Of a stretch of DNA of 64,000 nt, positions 1 through 10,797 are shown piece after piece. Source of the stretch: Sinotaia quadrata (lineage: Eukaryota; Mollusca; Gastropoda; Architaenioglossa; Viviparidae); contig CM054184.1 of the NCBI GenBank assembly GCA_028829895.1, positions 49,257,701-49,321,700 on the forward strand, in the 5' to 3' direction. Position numbers and translations under genes: made by a program. Numbering within the stretch: the first letter of the stretch is position 1; each line of letters starts with the position of its first letter. The notes under the pieces were generated by a model, which saw nothing but the letters and a program-made list of their open reading frames with translations, was not told the origin of the DNA and did not search any database.

Positions 1-780
1 CACTTATGTGAAGGGGCAAGTGATACCTCATTAATGTGGTGCCACTGAGGGGAGATGTGATACCCATGTAATAACTTAAGTGGTGAATACAAATGATAAA
101 TTTTACTCAAGGTTAAATGATATATATGCACTGAGCTACTCCCTGCTTACACAGTGAGTGCTATACCCTATGATAAGTAAAACCGTTATAAATACATTTG
201 TGTTATGAAATAGCAAGGTAAATCATACATATACACGCAGGTAGGCGGATATCTTTTTACTGAGACAAGTGATACATATATACTGATGTAAGTGATAACA
301 TATAAAAGTGAATGATACATCCTAAGATATGTGATAACTATACTTAAAGAAATTATTCTCTCTGGTAAGTGATGGCCATATATTAGGTAAGTTATTCCAA
401 TGAATCTATACAGAAGTAAACGACACCTGTATATTAAGGTAGCTGATATTTATATACTGCGGAAAGTTATACCTATTCTCTGAAGCAATGGATACATAAA
501 TGTAAGCTACTTTATGCCTATATACTAAGCTATGTGAAACATACATACTACGCTATGTGAAACCTACATACTACACTATGTGAAATCTACATACTACATA
601 ATACTACATACTATGTGAACTTTATATACTAAGGTACGTGATATCTGCAAGCTGAGGTAGTGATACCTACATAAAGTGAGGTAGTGATACCTGCATAAAC
701 TGAGGTAGTGATACCTATATATTGACAAAATTAGTACTTATATACAGACGTATACCTGTTTAATGAGGTACGTGATGATT
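1..780. repeat. Decayed minisatellite, about 22-24 bp unit
   Basis: Recurrent but diverged units built on 'gaggtaagtgatacctata' fill this stretch. The clearest runs are 526-620 (ctatgtgaaac..tacatacta, 24 bp) and 650-720 (tgaggtagtgatacct..., 24 bp). The same motif resumes after the LINE copy at 1891, so this is the left half of one old array. No gene is seen in it. Confidence 0.75.
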
Positions 781-814
781 ATATGCTCAGATGAATATAA
801 TGCATGCGCAGAAC

Positions 815-816
815 TA

Positions 817-865
<49 letters not shown>

Positions 866-866
866 T
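815..866. repeat. (TAA)n microsatellite, 5' flank of LINE copy A
   Basis: About 16 units of TAA/AAT run directly into LINE sequence at 867. It is probably the target microsatellite of the insertion. Confidence 0.95.
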
Positions 867-1814
867 AAGAAAATTAAACATGTCATTGAAGGAGAAGTCA
901 TTGGCCTTGTGGACTACATATGGAATAACAATAAAGATGATCCACTGATAGAATTAGTAAAAAGGAGTGGACTATTCCAACCACCAGAAACAGACAAAGA
1001 AACATGGAAGAAAACAACGAAGCAAGAACTAGCACATACCTGGAGACAGAAACCTCTACATGGCCAATATGTACGACAAGCAGACGAAATATCAACAAAG
1101 CAATCAACGTACAAATGGTTGAAAGAGGCAGGATTGAAAGCAGAAACAGAAGCACTCATAACAGCTGCACAAGATCAAGCACTCAACACCAAAGCACACA
1201 AAACGAAAATCATGAAAATTTCAAATGATTCCAAATGTAGACTTTGCAAATCCATGGATGAGACAACAGAACACATACTATCTGGATGTCAGGTTCTGGC
1301 TGGAACAGAATACACCAAACGACACAATGAAGTGGCAAAACACATACATAGAAATCTGTGTGAGAACTATGGCATAAAAACCCCAGAAAGAACATGGATG
1401 CATCAACCAGAAGCAGTCATCGAAACAGAAGAAGTCAAAATACTGTGGGACTTCGAGATAAGAACAGACCGGGTGATTCCTGCAAGACGACCAGACATTG
1501 TAGTTCTCAATAAGACCAACAGAACAGTAACAATTATTGATGTCGCTGTTCCAAGTGATAGAAACATAAAAATAAAAGAAAGAGAAAAAATAGAAAAATA
1601 CCAAGACCTCAGATTAGAAATCCAGAGACTGTGGAATGTAAAAGCAGAAGTGATACCAATAGTGATAGGAGCCTTGGGGAACATAACATCAGAATTGGAA
1701 GGCTACCTGAATAAACTCCCTGGAAACCACAGAATCGCTCCACTACTCAAAGCAGCGCTCCTCGGAAGTGCCCACATCCTCCGTAAAACTTTGGATCTCC
1801 CAGAATCTTGGTAA
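867..1814 (+). CDS. LINE ORF fragment, finger plus restriction-like endonuclease (copy A)
   Basis: The open frame carries no stop or frameshift from the 5' junction to TAA at 1812-1814 and encodes about 315 residues; the first ATG is at 909. It corresponds to residues about 255-569 of the copy C product. Visible motifs are the C-X2-C-X8-H-X4-C finger (CRLC...H...C), a following RHNEV block, and the endonuclease core RRPD...IIDVAVPSD with a later KY. The reverse transcriptase is missing, so this copy cannot move by itself. One visible difference from the others is HTWRQ where they have HTWSQ. It is a dead fragment of a young element, not a host gene. It stands alone in old minisatellite DNA, with no promoter seen. 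Confidence 0.85.
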   Translation, partial: KKIKHVIEGEVIGLVDYIWNNNKDDPLIELVKRSGLFQPPETDKETWKKTTKQELAHTWRQKPLHGQYVRQADEISTKQSTYKWLKEAGLKAETEALITAAQDQALNTKAHKTKIMKISNDSKCRLCKSMDETTEHILSGCQVLAGTEYTKRHNEVAKHIHRNLCENYGIKTPERTWMHQPEAVIETEEVKILWDFEIRTDRVIPARRPDIVVLNKTNRTVTIIDVAVPSDRNIKIKEREKIEKYQDLRLEIQRLWNVKAEVIPIVIGALGNITSELEGYLNKLPGNHRIAPLLKAALLGSAHILRKTLDLPESW

Positions 1815-1872
1815 GATTCCGAGACCTAGGATCTCAGCCGACAGTCAAACAGAAGTCGTGGAAAGAGACTGG
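867..1872 (+). mobile_element. R4/Dong-like LINE, copy A, 5'-truncated
   Basis: Nearly identical to the minus-strand copies at 59.1-64 kb. It begins inside the ORF, downstream of the reverse transcriptase, runs through the finger and endonuclease regions and a 58-bp 3' UTR, and ends ...GAGACTGG before TAA repeats. The 3' UTR matches copy C (CCTAGGATCTCAGCC) rather than B, D and E. Flanking TAA on both sides fits insertion into a TAA microsatellite. Confidence 0.9.
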
Positions 1873-1890
1873 ATAATAATAATAATAATT
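1873..1890. repeat. (TAA)n tail of LINE copy A
   Basis: About six TAA units follow the 3' end of copy A, then the degenerate minisatellite resumes. Confidence 0.9.
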
Positions 1891-2560
1891 AGTATTATAT
1901 ATATACACACCAGTATATTGAGATAAATAGTAAGCATATATAAAAGTAAGCAATACCTGTATACTGAGGTAATTGACTCATCTATTTGCGCTTCTTGTTA
2001 TCTAGGTAACGAGGCTAGTGGTACCTATTGAGGTGACTAGACATTGACTTAACTATACATTGACCTGAGTGCTACAATAGCTATGGTAACGAGGCTAGTG
2101 GTACCTTCATATTGAGGTGACTAGACATTGACTTAACTATACATTGACCTGAGTGCTACAATAGCTATGGTAACGAGACTAGTGGTACCTTCATATTGAA
2201 GTGACTAGACATTGACTTAACTAGACATTGACCTGAGTGCTACAATAACTATGGTAAACATACACAAATATTAAATCATAATTATATATTAAGTCATACC
2301 AATACTTTAAGTGATATGTACATACTGAGACATACCTATATATTAAGTAAGATCTCATATTAAGACATAATTATATATTGCCATATCTACATACCTATAA
2401 ATTAGGTAATCTCTATAACTTAAGTCATACCTCTATATTAAGCCATTCCTCTATATTAAGTCATTAAGTCATAACTACATATTAAGACATATATATATTA
2501 AATCATATCTATACACGGAGATAAGTTATACCATTATACAGAAGCAAATAATGAAAGGTT
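1891..2560. repeat. Decayed minisatellite, right half, with an 84-bp sub-array
   Basis: This continues the motif seen at 1-780. Positions 2005-2253 hold three near-identical copies of an 80-84 bp unit beginning ggtaacgaggctagtggtac. From 2280 to 2560 there are diverged 'ttaagtcatacctatat' units. Confidence 0.8.
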
Positions 2561-3340
2561 ACATGTTGTCTTATTGTGTTGTCACATTAACGTGACACAG
2601 ACACCGTAATTTCCTGTCCCTTTTTGTTTAAATGATTAACACATTAAGAAGATATAAATTCAAATTGATACACAGAAACAGTTTTCCATATTGCTTTCAG
2701 GAGTAAAGGGCTCACTCCTGTTTTAAAGTACTCATCACACTTTACAGAGCTTAATTATAATTATTAAAGCTTTTACATGAAATACAATTTACGCATTTTT
2801 TTTTCAAGCAAGAGAAAAATATACTCACTGTTTTTGACCACCGGCTGCAAAGAAATACAATGAGAAATAAATAAATAATTAATTAATTCAAAGAATATTC
2901 CTCACTTTCGTATTAACAAAAATAATAATGGTTAAATTATGTTTATTTAAAATGTTAATACAATCACACATAATCACACACATGAACACACACACTCAAT
3001 CAATGCCAGAGAAGTCAGTCTTAAAGAGAAGGCAGACAAGTTTCTATATAACAACAAGATTATATGATTCAGAATACACTTCTGCTTTGAGGTATTGAGC
3101 AATATTCTGTCTTGAAATAGGCAGTAAAAAATAAGTCTTTGAAGTACTAATACAAGGAAAGAATAGTGGGTGTTAACTGTGTAAACGTATGAATAATCAA
3201 TGATTAGTAACGATGGGTTTATAAAATATGGTTACTAGCTAATATTAAGCAAATAAATAATTTAACAGATAAGTCAAGTGTCTGATCCTAATTAAGACAT
3301 ATTTTAGTATAAGGGGAGAGAAGAGAGAGTAAAATAAATA
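2561..3340. other. Unique AT-rich DNA
   Basis: No gene, RNA or clear repeat is seen apart from short ATAA/ATTA runs near 2865-2890. Presumed intergenic or intronic. Confidence 0.6.
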
Positions 3341-3500
3341 TTACATTGCAGATTTGTGTTTCAAGTACTTACGTAATAAGCTTTTAAATACACAAAAAAA
3401 ATTGCGCCGTATTGATGACGTAAACATTCATTGCGGATTTGTGTTTCAAGTACTTACGTACTAAGTTTGCTAATACATTTGCGCCGTGTTGATGACGTAA
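3341..3500. repeat. Two-copy tandem duplication, about 75-80 bp
   Basis: Each copy contains gatttgtgtttcaagtactt and ends gcgccgt.ttgatgacgtaa. Each carries a TGACGTAA (half-CRE-like) motif. Confidence 0.85.
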
Positions 3501-4190
3501 GACAAGAAGCAAGTGAAGAAGGTTAAAGTGTGGAGGACTGAACTAAAGGGAGTGTGGGGCGGAGATAGGTGTGAGGAAGATAGCAAAGGATAGTTAAAGA
3601 AGGTAAATCACAAGAAAGTCTACGTACAATGTCATGCGTGTGTACACCCTCTTAGGAGTCTAAAATGAAGTGCCAAACACTAAATGTAAACACAGTAACC
3701 CCCCCCCCGGTCTGCTCGGCATAAAACAGAATTACTGCCCTTTCCAACGTTTCTTTATTCTTATATATCAGTATGAAAACTTACTTTTAACTTTAACCTA
3801 CCCTTCTATAATAAAAATATTATGGTTGTAGGTTTGTGCGGCCATCAGTGTAAAGGTACGAACACATTTTCATTGGACTTTCTTTGTAAACATTACAGAT
3901 CTGTTATCAAGATGGGTATATAACATCACACTATCCCTCAATGGAGCAAGCCAGTAACTCTAAAACTATGAAAAATTTCCATTAAAAGTAAAGCGCATGT
4001 GCGCAGATCTTGGCTAATACATCGCTTTGACCTCTGCACAGCAGATGTTTCCTGTTTTACTCAGATTGCGACTTCTGAGTTTTAGACTTTAGCCTAGAGT
4101 AAACATTGTAATTCGGATTTTGGTGTGGCTAGACTTAATTTTTTGCAGTGCATATCCGAAAGAGATCACATAACATTTTCTCTCTGCAAT
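3501..4190. other. Unique DNA
   Basis: No gene is recognised. A ten-base C run lies at 3699-3708. Confidence 0.6.
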
Positions 4191-4400
4191 TCTCTCTCTC
4201 TCTCTTGATCATATTCTTTCTTTCTCTCCTTCCCACTATCACATTTTCTCCTTTCCACTATCACATTCTCCTTCCCACTATCACATTTTCTCCTTTCCAC
4301 TATCACATTCTCCTTCCCACTATCACATTCTCTCCTTTCCACTATCACATTCTCTCCTTTCCCTTATCATCAATCTCTCTTCTTCCATTCCCTTCTTTCA
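4191..4400. repeat. Pyrimidine-rich minisatellite, 19-22 bp unit
   Basis: A (TC)n stretch at 4191-4205 is followed by units of 'cactatcacattctcctttc' to about 4370. Reading frames through it on both strands are repeat artefacts. Confidence 0.85.
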
Positions 4401-5067
4401 TTCATTAATTTTTCTCCCACCCTATCCCATCTTTCTGTCACCTTGTTCATTCTACCTCCCCTCTATCTTTTCATTTGTTGGCAAGCTGCATTATGGTTCT
4501 TAGCTGGTTAAAAGAAAAACAACTAAACATACTATAAGAAATGAGCAAAAAGCTAGTTATAAATAAACATTGACTTATGGACTGCTTTACATATTTTTTT
4601 TATTCATCTCTTTCTAAAACGATTCTATAGCAAATTTTCTCTTGGAAATCATTTACCGCTTCTCAGCATACACTGGTAGCAATTACTCGAAATCTTTGGC
4701 ACTTTTGGAGGAAAACTGTATCATTACCTTTTCCTTGGAGAGGGCAAAACAACAGCAACACAGTGTACTACTTTTGAAAATTTCGTGGCAGTCAGTTGCA
4801 ATACGAGATCAATACGAGAGCATATGAGATTGATACGAGACCAAACGAGATTGCTCGTACATGTTTTTCCTCTTCAAAAGGTTACTACAAAATTTGCTAA
4901 TTTCTGTCATGTCCAACTTTACTCTGCAAACTTACTAGAGAAATATGACATGGATATATTTTTAATCACATTCCACTCTGTACAGCGTGTAGGTATTTTG
5001 AAAAGTATTTATTTGTTGCATTCGTCCATTTCTTGTTGTACGAGATGCCTTTGCAAGGCACTGGAGT
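4401..5067. other. Unique DNA
   Basis: Two short frames (4642-4827 and 4785-5075, plus) have no recognisable product. A small cluster of 'gagattgatacgag' words is at 4805-4850. No gene is supported. Confidence 0.5.
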
Positions 5068-5510
5068 GGAGCTAGCCATTCTTATGATGGTGATTGGAGC
5101 TAGCCATTCTTATGATGGTGATTGGAGCTAGCCATTCTTATGATGGTGATTGGAGCTAGCCATTCTTATGATGGTGATTGGAGCTAGCCATTCTTATGAT
5201 GGTGATTGGAGCTAGCCATTCTTATGATGGTGATTGAAACTAGCCATTCTTATGCTGGTGATTGGAGCTAGCCATTCTTATGCTGGTGATTGGAGCTAGC
5301 CATTCTTATGCTGGTGATTGGAGCTAGCCATTCTTATGATGGTGATTGGAGCTAGCCATTCTTATGATGGTGATTGGAATGAGCCATTCTTATGCAGGTG
5401 ATAAGAGTTAGCCATTCTTATGCTGGTGATTGCAATTAGCCATTCTTATGCAGGTAATAAGAGTTAGCCATTCTCATGCTGGAGATTGGAATTAGCCATT
5501 ACGCTGGTAA
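5068..5510. repeat. 28-bp minisatellite, about 16 copies
   Basis: The unit is ggagctagccattcttatga + tggtgatt. Variants at the middle triplet (gat, gct, gca) occur in blocks and the right end is more diverged. It lies just downstream, in gene sense, of the twitchin exon and so is probably in an intron. Confidence 0.95.
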
Positions 5511-5660
5511 CACTTTTCAAGTATGACCATAGACGAAAGGCGTCAGAAAATGTTATTAATTACAGTTGCACAAACTGAAGTTCAAGGCTGCTTAGAGTGA
5601 GATGGATACCGGCGAGAGGACAAATGGAGGAGGGGTGGGGTTAATCACTCTAGAACGTGT

Positions 5661-5666
5661 ACTTAC
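5661..5666 (-). promoter_or_regulatory. Splice donor of the Ig exon
   Basis: GTAAGT on the minus strand directly follows ...AACTTCAGTG. It gives a phase-1 junction, usual between muscle Ig-domain exons. Confidence 0.7.
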
Positions 5667-5995
5667 CACTGAAGTTGAGGTTGATCGATGCTGATACCTC
5701 CCCAAGTCTATTTTTAGCAGTGACTTTGTATGTTCCAGCGTCATTCTGGGTCACACCTAAAATTTCCATGATGACGTTGTAGGCACTTCCTCCAGCGCCC
5801 TCAACGCGCATGCGCACACGATCCGAACTGGTAAGCGGTGTGGTCCCGCGGAACCAAGCAATGTCCGGCTGAGGGGAAGCCTCCAGTACGCACTGAAAGA
5901 CAAGCCGTTGACCTCCATCTTCCTGTCGCAGCGCGGGCTTCTGGGTGAAACGGGGGGCTATGTCGTCCCCCACCCCCATTTTAGAAAACTACTAC
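5667..5995 (-). CDS. twitchin: Twitchin/UNC-22-like protein, first coding exon (N-terminal Ig I-set domain)
   Basis: Twitchins are giant intracellular proteins of the muscle thick filament, made of Ig and fibronectin-III domains plus a kinase. This minus-strand exon is bounded by an acceptor (tttgtttcag, 5996-6005) and a donor (GTAAGT, 5661-5666; phase 1). The ATG at 5979 has an in-frame TAG four codons upstream inside the exon, which supports it as the true start, with 16 nt of 5' UTR ahead of it. The 104 residues form one I-set domain: APRFTQKP at 8-15 (A strand), Cys30 (B strand), Trp42 (C strand), DAGTY at 80-84 (tyrosine corner), and a G strand ending SINLNFS. The APRFTQKP start and NLNF end are typical of the first twitchin Ig domain in animals. 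The F-strand Cys is Val86, so no canonical disulphide forms, as is common in cytoplasmic Ig domains. Later exons should lie to the left, outside or hidden. The family is fairly sure; a related titin-like protein is the alternative. Confidence 0.82.
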
Positions 5996-6005
5996 CTGAA
6001 ACAAA
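5996..6005 (-). promoter_or_regulatory. Splice acceptor of the Ig exon
   Basis: A pyrimidine-rich tttgtttcag on the minus strand lies 17-26 bases before the ATG. An upstream 5' UTR exon is therefore expected at higher coordinates. Confidence 0.6.
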
Positions 6006-6137
6006 TCAGAATTATGATTAGAATTTTATAGTCTGCAAAAAGGAATACTTATCAACCGAATATATATAAATAAATAAAAAATTAAAAATAATTAACTGCA
6101 GTAAAGAAAAGCTTTAGAAGTCTGTAAACTCATGGAT

Positions 6138-6177
6138 GGATAGATAGATCATTGTGTGGATAGATAGATAGATAGAC

Positions 6178-6271
<94 letters not shown>
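6138..6271. repeat. (GATA)n microsatellite
   Basis: About 30 GATA units with one GACA variant near 6175. Mildly interrupted at the left. Confidence 0.97.
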
Positions 6272-6617
6272 CATATGGCAAAAATAATTTCAGTTTAGAT
6301 AGATTAGGAATCTAGTTAATACGCTCCATTGGACCAGAAACAAACCAGAAACAATACTTTATGAAATGTACATCAAGTAGGTTGGCTTGTATATTAACAA
6401 ACCGTCTTGAAATGACATGTTATATTGATTTTTTTTTTATTAACCCTAATATAACATTCTTCTTTCTTTCAGTGCTCCAGACCAACATATACCACAGCAA
6501 AACTGTTCCTTAAGTCAATGTATGCAAGCAAGCAAGCAATCTTGCAAACATCACAATAGTAATTAGCTCGCGTGACACTCTTTATTCAGAAACAATCACT
6601 CCGCTTGCTTACTGATC

Positions 6618-6728
6618 AAGTGTACGCTTTTCGTTTTGTATATTTATTGACGTCAAGTGTACGCTTTTCGTTTTGTATATTTATTGACGTCAAGTGTACG
6701 CTTTTCGTTTTGTATATTTATTGACGTC
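6618..6728. repeat. 37-bp minisatellite, three exact copies with CRE palindromes
   Basis: The unit begins aagtgtacgcttttcgtttt and ends TTGACGTC. The junctions create perfect TGACGTCA palindromes at 6648-6655 and 6685-6692; the third end is TGACGTCG. It sits about 0.6 kb 5' of the twitchin coding exon. A regulatory role is untested. Confidence 0.95.
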
Positions 6729-7357
6729 GATCGTATAAAGCGTTGCACGATTAATAAATAACTCCGCTCAAGTCCAGTAATTTGTTCACTTTATAATCAC
6801 ACTTCCTGACAAACCGTGTTTTCCTAGTGCACGAAGAAAACGCTTGCCATCCGAGATGAAACTTTTAAAATCTAAAATCAAAGGACGAGGTAAGTAAAAC
6901 TTATTGACGGGGTGAAAGCCGCAATGTGTTAAGTACCCGATAATGGCGAGAAAATGCGCGAGTAATTGTGTGACGACAGAGTGACGCACCCTGCTCTAAG
7001 GTTTGGAACTGGATTGCACTCGGTAACTTTGAAGAAAGTGTGGAGCATTCTGTTTGCACTCAATATTCCAGCATGGTAAAGACACACGTACTGGATGATA
7101 CAGGAAATGTATGAGTGAAATCTGCGACGCGTCCAGTTCAGTGAGTGATAAATTTTGGAGGAATGAAACAGAATTCCAGGTACACTAAATGTTGCGTTTC
7201 AGTTAATGAGTACAAAAGGGCTTTTTTTTTGTTTTAATGAGCAAACACAGAAACATCATTATCTGTTTACGCCTAACACCATACATTGAGACAGTGAGAT
7301 CATGCTTTGCATATCTGTACTTGAGTCAATGTTACAGCTTTGAGATGTCAGTGAAAT
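6729..7357. other. Unique DNA
   Basis: A 67-codon minus frame (6786-6989) has no recognisable domain. No gene is supported. Confidence 0.5.
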
Positions 7358-7685
7358 GTGAGCGGGTTTAGAGACATTTATTGTGAGTGGGTATAGAGAT
7401 ATTCATTATGAGTGGGTATAGAAATATTCATTGTGAGTGGGTATAGAAATATTCATTATGAGTGGGTATAGAAATATTCATTGTGAGTGGGTATAGAAAT
7501 ATTCATTATGAGTGGGTATAGAAATATTCATTGTGAGTGGGTATAGAAATATTCATTGTGAATGGGTATAGAAATATTCATTGTGAGTGGGTATAGAAAT
7601 ATTCATTGTGAGTGGGTATAGAAATATTCATTGTGAGTGGGTATAGAAATATTCATTATGAGTGGGTATAGAGATATTCATTGTG
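7358..7685. repeat. 25-bp minisatellite, about 13 copies
   Basis: The unit is gtgagtgggtatagaaatat + tcatt. In the left half units alternate between attGtg and attAtg starts, giving a 50-bp higher-order period. Confidence 0.95.
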
Positions 7686-8296
7686 CTTTGTTTCACACTT
7701 TTTTTGAGTGTGCGTTTGTGAAAATCCATCATTGCTGAACAAGAAGAAAAAATAAAACAAACACATCCCTCTAGAACAATGTCATTTTTTAATGCTTAGT
7801 ACTTGGTTCAGAATGATAGATGACGGATGACTGAGACTCTTGGTACCTGTTCAGTACTTTTCACCGAGTTGTGGTACGTAAATAATGGTCGTTATGTCTA
7901 TGTAGTCTTTTATGAACATACATTTTCCCAGAAATGAAGCGTTACCAGCAATAAGGAAAACGTACTACAAGAACTCCCATGAAAATAACGGACAAAGACA
8001 AATTAAATCTGCTTTTAGCAGGTGGTCTCTAAAGCAATGTACCTAATGACCTTTTCTATTTTGCAGTTATGTCTCGAAAGGGATTACACAACCTCAGTCA
8101 TTGATTACTGCATAATAGTAGAAACCAAGAGAAAAATTAACTTTATGGGAATTGCATACATAGTGTGATTACCTAACATTAATGGAAACTGTTTCCCACC
8201 TAATGTTAATGTGAACTTGTATTCACCAAGTTTAATATAAGCCATTTGCCCCGAGTATTAATGGGAAATAGTTATTCACCTAAACTCGTGGTTAGC
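7686..8296. other. Unique DNA
   Basis: No gene is seen. Three diverged 'cacctaatgttaatg' words at 8170-8275 suggest a worn short repeat. Confidence 0.5.
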
Positions 8297-8317
8297 CTAT
8301 CTATCTATCTATTTATC

Positions 8318-8397
<80 letters not shown>

Positions 8398-8399
8398 CA
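8297..8399. repeat. (CTAT)n microsatellite
   Basis: About 25 CTAT units with a few TTAT variants on the left, grading into ATCC. The SIYL peptide frame through it is an artefact. Confidence 0.97.
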
Positions 8400-8480
8400 T
8401 TCATCCATCCATCTTTGCAGCCATCCATCTAACTATTTTTCGATCTCCCTGAGACTATTTGTAAATGCAATATGCTGGTG

Positions 8481-8552
8481 ACTATCAGTCATCTTATCAA
8501 TAATTAAAATCTGCCTCTAGGTATCAGTCATCTTATCAGTAATTAAAATCTG
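8481..8552. repeat. 40-bp direct duplication
   Basis: Two copies of tatcagtcatcttatca.taattaaaatctg. A ten-base or longer G run follows near 8596-8607. Confidence 0.85.
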
Positions 8553-8946
8553 TGCGGGGAAGAGATGATAGCACAAGGGGTGTGTAGAGTGAGCGGGGGG
8601 GGGGGGTGTTCGTTGACGTTGCTTTTATCCCACCTGTTTCATCCGCTCCAAACATTCAAAATCTACTAAATGAATGAGTGAATAGAGGATTTTCTCTCAC
8701 ACCTGTTGCAATTCGTACATATTTATTTATTTAAATCATATTATAGTTTTAGTTTTGTTCAGCGAAATATTTCTTTACGTTCGTATTACTATCTGAACAT
8801 ATGAATAATCATTTTAGTTGTAATGTTACTTTAATGCAATGAGCCGAATCTACATAACGGATATATAAGATGCAGTTTGTGTGAGTGGAGGAGTTTATAG
8901 TTAGTAACCAAGAAACGCGTTTCAATTATGGATGGGTTTATACAAA
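8553..8946. other. Unique DNA
   Basis: Apart from the G run near 8600 nothing is recognised. Confidence 0.5.
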
Positions 8947-9321
8947 GTGTCATGTTTATTGCACTACGTTATCCAAGTATATAGGACATTCAAGTACCGT
9001 ATCATAGTGTCATGTTTATTGCACTACGTTATCCAAGTATATAGGACATTCAAGTACCGTATCATAGTGTCATGTTTATTGCACTACGTTATAATAAGTA
9101 TATAGGACATTCAAGTACCGTATCATAGTGTCATGTTTATTGCACTACGTTATAATAAGTATATAGGACATTCAAGTACCGTATCATAGTGTCATGTTTA
9201 TTGCACTACGTTATAATAAGTATATAGGACATTCAAGTACCGTATCATAGTGTCATGTTTATTGCACTACGTTATAATAAGTATATAGGACATTCAAGTA
9301 CCGTGTCTTAGTGTCATGTTG
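8947..9321. repeat. 60/61-bp minisatellite, six copies
   Basis: The unit starts gtgtcatgtttattgcacta. The first two copies read cgttatcCAAG (60 bp) and the later four cgttatAATAAG (61 bp). This shows a variant spreading through the array. Confidence 0.97.
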
Positions 9322-10130
9322 ATATTTTCTGTGTATTAATTATAAGTCGACGTAATTACACAATCCAGATGCCTGGTCTGGATTAGCATGAGTACCGAGG
9401 GAGCATATGTATAAACAAATGACTAATCTCCGACCGCAGTCATTAATATAAAGAGCAGCTATGGTGACGTCATTCCCTGTCTAGATCTCTATCCTGACTC
9501 ATCAATGCACAGAGCATCTAGGCAACATCCTCACTACATTGGATGTCCACCCTCAGTCATCAATACAGAAAACAGGTGTCAGCAAATCCATTGACTCGTA
9601 AGAGTTAATCATCTCTCGTATTTTTACAAATTTCTGCGACACCAGTAAGTCAGTCAATGATTGCATTCGTACTCTACAAACAATAATCAATCGTGTTTGG
9701 TAAATGAGTGATAACAGTGGTTTAGTTATAAGTAGTTTTAAAATCAAAGAAAAATTAAAACTAAAACGGTTAGTCAATAACAAATAAGTTTATTAGGTAC
9801 AAACTTCAAATACGCAAAAACGAAAAGATCCCTTTAAACCCCTTAATAAAGCATCATCAATCATACATTTTTTGCAAAATATATTTCCATTTGCCTTAGA
9901 GTCACAGTGTCAGTGCGCATATAATTCCAAAACTACATTAAAAAATAATTTGTTGAACACTCTTTAGGAGCGTGATTTAGTTACTACCAGAATCTCTTTT
10001 GGAAATAAGTTTATTCAAATGAGTTACTGCAAATCCATCTTTATGTTGGAACTTAAATCTTGGCAATTTTAAGTACGTCTCATTCTTCACACGTACTTGT
10101 CTTAATTACTCTTGGTCTTCTCTGTTGAAA
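9322..10130. other. Unique DNA with weak internal repeats
   Basis: A perfect TGACGTCA lies at 9465-9472. Diverged 'cagtcatcaata' words recur about every 60 bp at 9438-9570. No gene is recognised. Confidence 0.5.
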
Positions 10131-10345
10131 CGAAACTTAGTTACTACAAGTTCGTCTCTCTATTGGGACATAACTGTTCTAGTTACTACATGTTCGTCTC
10201 TCTCTTGAGACATAACTGTTTTGGTTATTACAACTTCGTCTTTCACTTAATGACTACGAGTATGTCTTTCACTTAATGACTACGAGTATGTCTTTCAATG
10301 ACTACGAGTATGTCTTTCACTTAATGACTACGAGTATGTCTCACT
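10131..10345. repeat. Mixed minisatellite, 49-bp then 27-bp units
   Basis: Three diverged 'tagttactac..ttcgtctctc' units are followed by four copies of 'gtctttcacttaatgactac', one shortened. Confidence 0.85.
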
Positions 10346-10392
10346 TTACATCTGTCAATGACGTGATGCGTTTTCTCTCCCAGAATACAAAC

Positions 10393-10797
10393 TGACCTTC
10401 GTGACACAAACATTAGTGTCTTTTAGTTTTCAATGACCTTCGTGACACAAACATTAGTGTCTTTTAGTTTTCAATGACCTTCGTGACACAAACATTAGTG
10501 TCTTTTAGTTTTCAATGACCTTCGTGACACAAACATTAGTGTCTTTTAGTTTTCAATGACCTTCGTGACACAAACATTAGTGTCTTTTAGTTTTCAATGA
10601 CCTTCGTGACACAAACATTAGTGTCTTTTAGTTTTCAATGACCTTCGTGACACAAACATTAGTGTCTTTTAGTTTTCAATGACCTTCGTGACACAAACAT
10701 TAGTGTCTTTTAGTTTCAATGACCTTTGTGACGCAAACTTTAGTGTCTTTTAGTTTCAATGACCTTTGTGACGCAAACTTTAGTGCCTCTTTGCTTT
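10393..10797. repeat. 41-bp minisatellite, about 10 copies
   Basis: The unit starts tgaccttcgtgacacaaaca. The first eight copies are almost identical; the last two are 40 bp with tttgtgacGc. It carries the core CTTCGTGA shared with two other arrays. Confidence 0.97.

Noticed and set aside
5068..5510. Regular 28-bp repeats as a CRISPR array
   Set aside because: The units are contiguous with no spacers, and the window is eukaryotic. The same applies to the other regular arrays (20471, 31133, 53811).
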